NCBI GenBank assembly: GCA_900323505.1
Contig: OOIN01000032.1
Span: forward strand, 248,001 to 312,000
Source of the DNA: Ustilago trichophora
Taxonomy: Eukaryota; Basidiomycota; Ustilaginomycetes; Ustilaginales; Ustilaginaceae
Reading direction: 5' to 3'
DNA length: 64,000 nucleotides
Shown here: piece by piece, positions 33,502-43,203 of the stretch
Position numbering within the stretch: the stretch's first letter is position 1
Layout of the letters: each line of letters starts with the position of its first letter
Notes under the pieces: generated by a model
What the model saw: the letters and a program-made list of their open reading frames with translations, nothing else
Told to the model about the DNA's origin: nothing
Databases searched by the model: none
Translations under genes and position numbers: made by a program

Positions 33502-35273
33502 ATGCCCATGGGTCACACTACCGACGGCAGCTTCCACGCCGGAACCGGCATCGCAAGGAAGCGAGGTCTTCCCTACGCTAGGAACCATGTGGATGGACCA
33601 TCTCCCCATACTGCTCAGCCCCCGGCTGGAGGCAATGCGAGTGGTGTAAGCTTCTACATCTCTGGACCTCGTCCTGCAAGGCTCTTCCCAACGCCCGTGC
33701 ACGAGTTTCGGAAGGGAAAGTACGCGACAACGGGTGGTGATCGCGGTTTTATGACAGGTACGTCAGGTCTCTGCCAATGGGTTAGCGTAATCGACGGGAA
33801 CGTTCGCTGACATTGCCTCGCGTCTTTCTCGAATGACAGTGTTCGAATACGACGTTCGAGGCCACACCATGATGATTGATGTCGACACATCCTTCGTCCG
33901 ATTGTAAGTGTCTGTGATCGGCAGGCAGGGCATCTCGAGACCAAGGCAACACTCCACTGACGTCGAACCCTGCTATTCATTCGGAAACACCTCGTTAGCA
34001 CCTCCATCACGCAAGCATTGGGCAAGAACAAGGGTATGTCACTGACTTTCCATTTGCACGCGCCATTGCTGTTCACCGAGTTAACCTATCTATACATTCT
34101 TTGTCGTGCCTTCTTCTCCTTGTTCACCGTCAGTCAATTTCGGGCGACTTGTTAGAACGTGCCCTGCTCTCGATCCCCACATCACAAAGCTCAAGGGCGG
34201 ATATCTCAGCATTCAAGGCACTTGGCTGCCGTACGACCTTGCCAAGGAGCTCTCGCGCCGCATCGCCTGGGAGATCCGCGATCACCTGGTTCCACTGTTC
34301 GGTTACGATTTCCCTTCAATCTGTCTGCGACCCGACTCGGAAGGGTTCGGACAACTGGCAATTGGCATGTCGCAGAAGCGCGCACGCAAGCGTCACAATA
34401 ATGGTGGACCTCATCAGACGTCATGCTACGGTCCAAGCTTACCCATTTCGTAGGTTTCAAATGGTCTCAGTCTCGACATGACCTGGGCTACTTTACTAAC
34501 GCATTCTCACGTTCTGCTCGTACAACAGCGTCGTGGATGGCCAGACAGTTGAACACAAGCTTATCGGCAAGGGCGGCGTTCAGAATCCGTATCAGCAGTC
34601 GCAGCCGGCGACGACGTTTCACTACAGCAAAGGGTTCGGACTGGAGCGTCCCCACTGGTACGGACATGACGGACTTGCAACCAACGGGATGACGGCAGGT
34701 CTGGACAATATGATGTGGCCAGCAGCTGCGCCAATTGGAGCTGGCGGTGGCGGTGGAGGAGGAGGAGGGCTACAAGTACCAGGGCTTGGATCGGCTGGAT
34801 CAACGCCTCACGCATCCTGCACATCTCCACTAGTCGGACTGGAAGGCAGCGGAGGCTCGCCGATCCTATCCTCACCACCTTCGTCCAACACATCAACATC
34901 ATCCGCTCAAAACTACGCGGCCAACTACGGCCTAATGGTGCCGCCAACGGTACCTTCGCATTCGATGAGCAACGAAGCGGCAAGCAACGAAGCCGGAGGA
35001 GGATCTTCGAGCCTATTCGAGCTTCATCACGCGTCTTTATCGTCGGTAAAGCCTGAGCCAATCGCAGAGACTCGCGGATGCGGCGGCTTTTCCAATCATG
35101 CCTACTCCTCTTATACAGACCAAAGCACACAGCTGTCGACATGGAGCGACTCTAGCCACGCTTCGGCTTCTGCATATGTCTCTTCTTCCCCAACTTCGCC
35201 TCCTCCCGCTCCGCATGCTCCACCGACGTTCCAATTTGACTCGTGGCAGCAGTCGACTGGTTCCTCGAGCTGA
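33502..35273 (+). CDS. KilA-N/APSES-type DNA-binding protein
   Basis: Five exons: 33502-33757, 33840-33903, 33999-34033, 34134-34449, 34529-35273, total 471 residues; the donor GT and acceptor AG junctions keep frame throughout. The conserved block covers about residues 73-200: KYATTGGDRGFMT, VFEYDVRGHTMMIDVD, TSITQALGKNK, NFGRLVRTCPALDPHI, then GGYLSIQGTWLPYDLAKELS and IRDHLVPLFGYDFPS. This is the KilA-N/APSES helix-turn-helix fold, closer to the Xbp1-like group than to StuA. APSES proteins control morphogenesis, cell cycle and sporulation in fungi; no specific role can be assigned. The C-terminal 260 residues are Gly/Ser/Pro-rich and disordered. The first ATG after the leader is used; MPMG allows a second start two codons later. 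Confidence 0.85.
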
Positions 35274-36778
35274 TGGTTCTGGATCTTGTAAGAAGCCTTT
35301 TTTTCCATGTCATTACTCCAAGTACAGCTCATGCGAATGTGTACACTGATTTTCGATCTCTGGGTGTTTCACTGTGTGTGCCTGGGTCGTTGCACCAAAA
35401 GTGAGGCTGTGTACGGTGGGTTTAGACAGTGGATGGGTGGGTGGGGGATCCAATGAGTCAGCTGACGATAGGAACAGCGTACAGTACAGTACCGTACTGT
35501 AGCATATGCAAAATGCAGATGCAAGCAATCTTAACGTGCATTTTGCGAAGAGTGCGTGAGAAAGAGAATCAACTTTTTCAAATTAGCTTTCGGCAGAAGT
35601 CGTTGCTCAATCGGACCTCGCCGGACTGAAGTACAATAGGTACCGTTCGGAACGCTGCCGATCGGGAGAAGCTAATCACACAAGCTACAAAAAGAGACAG
35701 TTGAGTTTCATTCGCAAAAATTGTATCTTTTGGCTCACACTTCCACCTTATACAAAAGAAGCAACTTCGGTCGCTTCTCTGTCTCTGAGTTAGTTCTCCA
35801 TGGGACCGCCCCAAGAGGTTGCTGAGGCATTGATGTAGAAAGAAACACTGTGACGTGTTGTCAGCTTGCTGATCTGTTTATCTTCTGCAGGCATCGGCTG
35901 TTACCAGAACTGTAGCGAGGTATGTTTTCTCTCGGATTTCTTTGTTTTTGTTTTTTTTTTTTTTTTTTCCGGTGTTTTCTGAAGCCTAGATCCCGCGGCA
36001 CACTGTTGCATTGAAAGAAGGAGAAAGGACGTGCAGCCATATGATGCGCTGAGGATCGTGAAAATGTGTAACTTACTGGACCCTTGGAAACAACAGCGTC
36101 GCATAACGCTGCTGCTGCTGCTGCTGACGTTGTTAGGCACAGGACCGGACTTGCGGCCAACATGCCGTGGAATCGCTTTACATTTTGGTTTTTCCAACTC
36201 AGCCTCCCTTTTCTGTGAAGCGCGTGGAAAAGCGAGCGTCCTTTGAGCATCGGAGGCATCATCCGAGAGAGTGGAATTCCTTGCAGAAACACTTACATTT
36301 CACGCTCTCGCAGTGTCAGACGCGCAAAAACACCGACAAGCCAGTCAAAAGCGTCTCTTTCACCATCATCGTCATCATCAAGGGTTCACTCCGGTCCTAC
36401 ACTCCATCTTCTTCTTCTTCTTCTTCTTCTTCTTCTTCTTCTTCTTCTTCTTCTTCACCTCGTTGACGGACGCAGAAGCCTTCAATTAGGTCTCGCTCCC
36501 ACACAGCTGTACACCCAAACGTGGCCTCAAGCACCAAATCGATCTGTGCCTGACCCCTGGCCTTCATTTCCACCTCCACTCCAAGCTCCAAGCAGCATTA
36601 GCGAAAGGCACCACAACTCGACTCGAAACATGAGCTCATAGGGTGCTGTCACTGGCTTGTACCACCAGTCTGTGTGCTTTCGGCAATTGAGCCGTCGCAT
36701 CCACCACATTGCATTCCGGACAACACCACGCACCTACGCGCCCGCGTTGAGCTCTGCCTCTGCGCATCTGAGCCCAAC
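35274..36778. other. 1.5-kb intergenic region before dolichol kinase
   Basis: No gene supported. It contains a TGTAC-type palindrome at 35479-35500, a poly(T) run near 35949-35968 and a (TTC)n microsatellite at about 36410-36456. The frame upstream of the dolichol kinase ATG is open to 36674 but begins at GTG, so it is treated as leader. Confidence 0.5.
36410..36456 (+). repeat. (TTC)n microsatellite
   Basis: About fifteen TTC/CTT triplets in the probable leader of the dolichol kinase gene. Confidence 0.9.
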
Positions 36779-39700
36779 ATGGAGCGCACCTGGTCCACCG
36801 ACTCGGTTGCCTCCATACCGGAAAAGTCGCTCCCAGATCCATCTCGTCTGCGCAAGGCGGCCCGTCGACTCTCCAACCAGGCTTCCATTCAAGGTGCCAG
36901 AGAGTGGAGGAAGTCGAGACCGCATCATTCCAATGGCAATGCTGGCGCACATGGCAATGTCAACCTCAATGTCAGCACCGATGGCGTCAGCACCAATCCT
37001 TTCCCTTACTCGGCAAGCAATGGCAAAGCTGGTCCATCAACTCGGCGACTCAGTTACAGCACGGCTGCCAATTCCACTGCTCATCCATCTCAAGCCGGCG
37101 GAATCCGAAGACGCAACATCCTCGACTCAGCCGCCGCCGCACAGGACCTCAAAGTGAGACGTCGTTCTCACCAACCTTCTTCAAGTGCGTCTTCTCCGCG
37201 CCCGCCCTCGTCTCCCGGATCCAGTTTCTCTGTTTGGCCAACCACGTCGGACGACTTTTCCGGCTCTTCCACCGATCGTCCCGCACGCAGGCGTCGTTCA
37301 GCTACCGTGGAATCCAGAGAGGCCTACTCGGCCGATCCGTCTGCCGATGGCGCCGGCGGATACGCTTCTAGCAGCGACGAACACTCCTCAAGCTCAGAAT
37401 ACGAGCCTTTCGATTGGGATGTCGGACGCAGGCGGAAGAGCTCGGATCGTCCTCGTTCGGTTCCCTCCGAAAATTTTCTGTTGAAAGCACTCGGCGGATC
37501 CAGCCCTGCACCGAGCAATGCTCACCTGGCAGCAATGCGTGCCTCTGCTTCGGCTTCTCCGCCACCCCATGGTGTGTCTGGCTCCGGAAGCGACCGACGC
37601 TCCTCCTCTCGCTCTACCAAGCTCACCATCGGCAAGAATCGCTCTCCCAAAAAACAATCGCAGCATCTCCCTTCTGACTCGTCTACAAACACGCATGCAG
37701 CCTCACGATCAGCACCGCGCTCTAACCGCGAATCCATCTTGACTCGTGCCATCGGTGCAGCAGGTTCATTGACATCATCCACCAAAGCAGCAGCCGCTGC
37801 ATCACCTGGCTCTGGACAGACTTCAGCCACACTGCATCAAGGTAGAAGAGAGAGTCAAGACAGGATAGCAGTAGGAGCAGCAACAGGATCATTGACAGCA
37901 ACACGCAATGCGACAGGCGCAGAATCTTGCAATAAAGCAGGCCTAGAAGCAACCCGTTCCTCCTCTGCCTCCAACGCAGCAGGTCCTGCAGGCTCTAAGG
38001 TTGCAAACCTTGCCGCGTCTTCAGGACCCTCTTGCAAAGGCCTCACTTCGAACTGGCGACGTCTGCGCGTCAATCCATCCCTCGAAGCTTTGCTCATGAG
38101 CCTGGCATCCTGCATCGCATACTACGGTCTCAAGACGCATGAAAAGCGCGAGACCCAGAGTCACGCTTCCGAGGTCGGTTTTGTCACCATCATCAGCACG
38201 CTCTACTTCTTCCTCCGCGATCCAGATGAGCAGGCTGCCATCTGGGCCACCGACCACCGCAATTACCGCACCTGTCCCGAGGATGGCGCTCTGAATGCGC
38301 TTCTCCTTCCGCCCTTGCTGGCGTGTGCGACCCTATTCTCGGCCATTCAGGATCAGGCTGCAGGTCGCAGCAGCGCACGAGCCTCTGGCGAAGCCCTTTC
38401 CAACCCTCCTTGGCTGGTTGAGGGCCCTCCCGTCATTCTCAGTCATGATCGCAAGCTCGCTGGTGGCATGACTACACTGGTAGTGTCGCGCTACTCTCTC
38501 GTCAGCACCATGTGCATGACCTCGACCGTCTTGCTCTGCCACCTTCTTGCCACCAAATGGATCCGCCGCCCACACGAGTTCCCAAAGAGCAACTGGACCA
38601 AGCTCCGCAGCTTCACCGCCTTTTCCACCGTCATCGCTATCGCACTCGAGCTTGTCAAGGATGCTGCTGCCTATTACGGCTTCCCCCTCTGGTCCAACCT
38701 CGCGCGTTGGGAAGTCATCACTGCCTCGCTCTTCTTCCAGGCCAACCTGTACACTATCTCACGACTCGCGCGCAAGAGCTTCACATTGGGAGAACTTGGC
38801 ATTGTCGCTGCAGTTGGTGTCACGCTCACCATGGAAACGCTTCACCTCTTTGTCGCAAAGCTGCTCCCCGTTACGACGCCATACGTCAAGACCTTCCGAC
38901 GCCCGACACCATTGCTCATCTTTCAGCTCGCGCTCATTGTTGGCACATTCATGGTCGGTTTCCTGCTTTCGCCGCTTCTCTATCTTTCCCGAAACCTTGC
39001 CCAGAAGCCCACGCATCGCCTTCGCTGGCCCGACAAGCGTGATCTTCACAGACGGTTGCTCGCCGGCTTCTTCTATCTGTTTGCGACCGTCTATGTCGTG
39101 GGTGTGCTGGGTATGTGGGTGCGCTGGCTGCTCGTGCGCCGCGATCCGTGGCTATGGACTCTATCATTCATGCTCAAAGGTGCAAGGCCTTGGTCGCGAC
39201 CGGTGTTGGTGACCTACTGGGTTTTGCTTATCTCGATCTCGATTTCCTGCTGGCAGGCGGTGGTATCGAATGCCAAACGATTCCGCAGTCTTACCAATTC
39301 TTATCATCGACCTATGCTCAGCTCGAAGGCGCCTGTTGGCACTGCAGCTGCCAACAACTCGGCTGCACAGTTGAGGCTACAGCAGCAGCAACAGCAGCAG
39401 ATCAATCAAGCTTCCCCACCCAATGTTGTGCTTTCGGTGTCGCCAAGCTCGCATGCACCTGGTGGTGTGGAGGTGACGACCGAAGGTGTCATTCCGCCCG
39501 CAGGTGGCGATCAGAACGCAGCTGCAGCAAACGGGACCGCAGTGAACGGTAGCAATGGTGGTGCGGGTGACACCGCATCCAATGCAAAACGAGGCGTCGG
39601 CGTCAATCTTAAGCTATCAACTCTCAGTGGAAGTGCCTCCCTTCTTGCAAAAGAGCACAACACTGCAGCGATCAAAAAAGCATCGCACCTGTCGCTTAAC

Positions 39701-40288
39701 GCACGCCGCAAGTTTTTCCACGCCCTCGCCGTCCTCCTCTTCCTTCCCGGTATCGCGCTCGATCCCGCATTCACCCATCTCGGCTTCTCCCTCGCCTTCT
39801 CCATCTTCATCTTTGCCGAGTACGTTCGCTATTACGCACTCTACCCCTTTGGCGCGGCCCTCCACGTCTTCATGTCCGAGTTTCTCGACCACAAGGACTC
39901 TGGTCCCGTCATCCTCTCCCATTTCTACCTTCTCACCGGCTGTGCGGGGCCTTTATGGCTTGAGGGCCATTCGCGCATCCTCCAGCAAACCGGAGTTCTT
40001 GTTCTCGGAGTTGGCGATGCACTCGCTTCCGTCATCGGACGCAGATACGGTCGGATCTACTGGCCCGGAGGATCAAGCAAAACCGTCGAAGGCACTGTTG
40101 CTTTTATCACCAGCATCATGGCTTCCGCTTGGCTGCTGAGGCTGGTTGGGTGGTGTGAAAGATTCGACTCGCTCAAGTATGGAGCGGTTATTACGTCGTT
40201 GGGGTTGTTGGAAGGGGTTAGTGATCAGCATGATAATCTGGTGCTTCCGATATTCGGATATATCGTGGCTTCACTGGTGGGACTTTGA
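36779..40288 (+). CDS. SEC59: Dolichol kinase (Sec59-like)
   Basis: Single-exon gene of 1169 residues from the ATG at 36779 (MERTWSTDSVAS), much longer than yeast Sec59 (519). The first 480 residues are Ser/Arg-rich and disordered. From about 480 there are multiple hydrophobic segments with a second low-complexity loop (about 840-960, Gln and Ala/Asn/Gly-rich). The catalytic C-terminal region carries the family pattern: NARRKFFHALAVLLFLPG, HKDSGPVILSHFYLL, and GVGDALASVIGRRYGRIYW with Asp1080, followed by SSKTVEGT, the CTP-binding motif of dolichol kinase. It phosphorylates dolichol in the ER membrane using CTP, supplying the lipid carrier for N-glycosylation, O-mannosylation and GPI anchors. 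Confidence 0.93.
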   Translation: MERTWSTDSVASIPEKSLPDPSRLRKAARRLSNQASIQGAREWRKSRPHHSNGNAGAHGNVNLNVSTDGVSTNPFPYSASNGKAGPSTRRLSYSTAANSTAHPSQAGGIRRRNILDSAAAAQDLKVRRRSHQPSSSASSPRPPSSPGSSFSVWPTTSDDFSGSSTDRPARRRRSATVESREAYSADPSADGAGGYASSSDEHSSSSEYEPFDWDVGRRRKSSDRPRSVPSENFLLKALGGSSPAPSNAHLAAMRASASASPPPHGVSGSGSDRRSSSRSTKLTIGKNRSPKKQSQHLPSDSSTNTHAASRSAPRSNRESILTRAIGAAGSLTSSTKAAAAASPGSGQTSATLHQGRRESQDRIAVGAATGSLTATRNATGAESCNKAGLEATRSSSASNAAGPAGSKVANLAASSGPSCKGLTSNWRRLRVNPSLEALLMSLASCIAYYGLKTHEKRETQSHASEVGFVTIISTLYFFLRDPDEQAAIWATDHRNYRTCPEDGALNALLLPPLLACATLFSAIQDQAAGRSSARASGEALSNPPWLVEGPPVILSHDRKLAGGMTTLVVSRYSLVSTMCMTSTVLLCHLLATKWIRRPHEFPKSNWTKLRSFTAFSTVIAIALELVKDAAAYYGFPLWSNLARWEVITASLFFQANLYTISRLARKSFTLGELGIVAAVGVTLTMETLHLFVAKLLPVTTPYVKTFRRPTPLLIFQLALIVGTFMVGFLLSPLLYLSRNLAQKPTHRLRWPDKRDLHRRLLAGFFYLFATVYVVGVLGMWVRWLLVRRDPWLWTLSFMLKGARPWSRPVLVTYWVLLISISISCWQAVVSNAKRFRSLTNSYHRPMLSSKAPVGTAAANNSAAQLRLQQQQQQQINQASPPNVVLSVSPSSHAPGGVEVTTEGVIPPAGGDQNAAAANGTAVNGSNGGAGDTASNAKRGVGVNLKLSTLSGSASLLAKEHNTAAIKKASHLSLNARRKFFHALAVLLFLPGIALDPAFTHLGFSLAFSIFIFAEYVRYYALYPFGAALHVFMSEFLDHKDSGPVILSHFYLLTGCAGPLWLEGHSRILQQTGVLVLGVGDALASVIGRRYGRIYWPGGSSKTVEGTVAFITSIMASAWLLRLVGWCERFDSLKYGAVITSLGLLEGVSDQHDNLVLPIFGYIVASLVGL

Positions 40289-41402
40289 GAGAGACACGGG
40301 GGATGTTTCAAGAACTTTAAAGCTTGTACAGTATTTTGATGTCGAGTTGATGAAATCGATAGGAGATATACACATGTAGCGACACGAGTGATTGGATGAA
40401 GAGTTGTGCGAGTTTGGTCTTGCGAGTGGTTCGGAGATGTGACACTTGTCTAATCACGACGAGATAGAAATGTGAAGGTAGAACTTGTTCCGATGGTTTT
40501 CGGAGATTTGGATGAAAATTTGTGTGTTTTCGGACTGAAGATGAGGGGTGGGAGTGGGATAGGAGGAGGAGGAGGAGGATAAAGTTTTGGAGTGTGTTAC
40601 GTGATTTTTGTCATTCAATGTTGACGTTCCGCGATTGTTTGGAATTCTGTGTTGTTCAGTGTGAATTTGGTGACGTGTACAAGATGCGGAAGGTGCTTTT
40701 GAGAGAAGCTGTGAGGAAGTGAGGAAGTGAGGAAGTGAGGAAGTGAGGAAGTGAGGAAGTGGAGGGAGTTTGGAAGAATGCGGATGATTGTTTCAGTGCA
40801 GAGCAAATGCAATCGTCAAACGAGTCTATAGCGTTAGTGACGCTTTTCAGGAAGAAGGGAAAAGATACAGTACAGGAAAGTATAAAGACTGCTCCTCGTT
40901 TGCTCTTTATATCTGGCAATTCCTTGTTTGTGAACTTGTTAAAGGATTCTCTGTTGGAGAACATCGATACCTTTTTTTTTTTCCTTTGCAAACTTACGAT
41001 TGCGGACGTTCGATACAATCTTAAAAATAGCGCTGTACACTAAGACCAAGCATATCTCCTTTGCTCCCTGAAAAGTCAGGCATCATTGTTCATCATTATA
41101 GAACACCCTTTTTTCTCCTTCGACAAAAGCCGTTTAAGGGATCAAAGAACAGGCAGTACATCTTGACGCCGGTTTGCAAGCAACTTTTCGTCGTCGTTCA
41201 AAAACTCCATCCAGAACGGTTAAATACACTCAAGATCTCGTCTGCCCGCTACTCACCAATCACTCCACCTTGCCGCATCCTCATCTGAGCGTTCTGCATC
41301 ACAATTGCACCGCACGCCTCTCAGATTGTCAAACTCTCCACCCCCTGTATCTCCTCGTCATCATACGGCTTCTCAAGCTTCGGGACTTGATCTCATTTCA
41401 AG
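40289..41402. other. 1.1-kb intergenic region with 8-bp tandem repeat
   Basis: No gene supported. Contains GTACAGTATT at about 40326, the GTGAGGAA tandem repeat, a TACAGTACAGG element near 40869, and CT/CA-rich sequence from about 41170 that is probably the leader of the SUMO-like gene. Confidence 0.5.
40711..40758. repeat. GTGAGGAA tandem repeat, 6 copies
   Basis: Six perfect head-to-tail copies of the 8-mer GTGAGGAA. No coding frame uses it convincingly. Confidence 0.95.
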
Positions 41403-42686
41403 ATGAAAAACATGGATTACTTTCAACATCTCACCCTCGGCAACCCCAGGCAAGAGCGAGAGCGAGGGCAAGAGCAAGAGGTGCGGGAAGAATCTCCGAT
41501 ATCCGACATTGAAGATCTCCATGATGAAATCGCTATTGATGCCAGTATCAAGACTGTTTTAGAGGCTGCGGAGGAGATGAGGTTGAGGGTTTTGCGTGAT
41601 GGGAAGGAGGGGGTTGAGGGTGTGCAGGGTGACATTGGTCAGGGGTCGGTTGGTCAGGTTGGTGTTTCTGGCGATGGCATCGAGGGTCAGGTAAGGGAGG
41701 TGAGGGAAGAGAGTGGGAAGTACGATGTGGCTGGTTATGAAGGAGAGGGGGATGAGGAGATGGAGGATGTGGTTACGGCCGATGCTGGCCAGTCTCAGGG
41801 TCAGGAAAGGAAAGAGCAGCCGACAAAGGAATGGAATGATGACGAGGAGACTCGGCTTAGCCGCCGTCATGAGCGAGAAGGACAATCGTCACCTGAACCT
41901 TGTCCTCCTGACACTGCTATCACAATCAATGCCGCCAACAACAACAACAACAACAACAATCCCAAAGCTCCAATCGCCAGAAATGCTATCCCCTCCTCCA
42001 TTTCTGAATTCCGAAGACGTCGAGATGGTAGAAACCAACAACACCACTCAACAGCAACAATCACAGCCCTACATCCTCCTCCCCGTCGCCACTTCCTCTC
42101 CACTTCCTTCCACTCCTCGCCTCACTCCTCACATCACTCTCAACTTACGCGATGCCAACGGATACGATACTTGCTTTCGCTGTCGACCAACCAGTAAGTC
42201 CTTTCCCTTCCTTAAGTGCAAACAAAACAAAAAAAAAAATACTGACTTGTGAATTTGATTTGCCATAGCCAAACTTTCCAAAATCTTTAAAGCCTACGCC
42301 GATCGATATCAGACAAATATTGAAAATATTCGATTCATCTCACAGCACGGCAGTTTGATGCCTAAAAGTGACTATTTTGCTACCGTACAGAGTTTGTATC
42401 GCTTTTCCCTCTATACTCCGCTTGATTCGGTCCTCCTCAACCTCGACGGTAGGTTTTTCGAGCTGACATTCAATCCTTTGGTCACGCTTTTGCTGTTGGG
42501 CTTCATTGGGCCAGATGTGGGTCTGGAAGACGGCGATGAGATCGAGTAAGTTTCATCGAGCAAACCGTGAATAAAAGGAGAGGGGGGAAAGATGCTTACT
42601 GGGTGACACGAAATATCATTCATTACGTACTGTGCAGTGTCATGCTCGAACAGATCGGTGGTGGCAGCCCTGTCTTGATGGCTTGA
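41403..42686 (+). CDS. SUMO-like precursor with Gly-Gly site and uncertain N-terminal half
   Basis: The last exons are clear: ...-42193, 42269-42448, 42515-42545, 42638-42686, with GTAAGT, GTAGGT and GTAAGT donors and AG acceptors. They encode a beta-grasp domain: ITLNLRDANGYDTCFRCRPT, KLSKIFKAYADRY, IRFISQHGSLM, VGLEDGDEID and VMLEQIGG, then the tail GSPVLMA, exactly the arrangement of SUMO before Ulp1 processing. An insertion of roughly 20 residues precedes LEDGD. The N-terminal half is unresolved: an acidic ORF from ATG 41403 is in another frame. A CAG|GTAAGG donor at 41691 with an acceptor at 41967 would join them in frame (257 residues); otherwise ATG 41983 gives a 156-residue protein, or there is a 1-nt error. 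The ordinary short SUMO gene is not in this window. Confidence 0.72.
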
Positions 42687-43203
42687 GGCTTTTGAAAGGG
42701 TTGACGACGACATATTGTGCTTTCGGCCAGATAGTTTTGCGAAGCGCATGCGGAAATCGACGCCGTTTCATCAGAGGTTCTGAAGAACCAAAAAACAAAC
42801 CATCTCAAGAAAAAAGGAAGACGCACAAAAGCACCAGTCCTCCAAAAATCTTGTAGATTCAGTCTGTAACGTTTGTCCATACCAAAATCTCGACACATCA
42901 AACAAAAGCCTTCACCCCTCTCGCGCTCACACACACAGAGAGTCGAACAAAAAAACAATGAGTGATGAGGAGGAAATAGGCATTGGGATAAGCATATAGG
43001 CATAAGCGGGACGGGAGCAGAAGGGCATAGGACATGATAAGGTAGATAAAATTTGAAGATAGGCGTATTCGGAAGAGACATATTCAAGCAAGAGCAAGAG
43101 CCATATGAAAGAAGATGAGAAGAAAGCAAAGAGGAGACATTCGAGCTAAGAGTCAACCAGCAAAGTCAGGGCAAACTAGACTCTGACAAAAAGAATTGGA
43201 GAT
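42687..43203. other. Convergent spacer, SUMO-like / secreted polyprotein
   Basis: 517 bp between two converging stop codons. It is A/G-rich on the + strand, with no supported ORF. It should contain both 3' UTRs. Confidence 0.45.
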
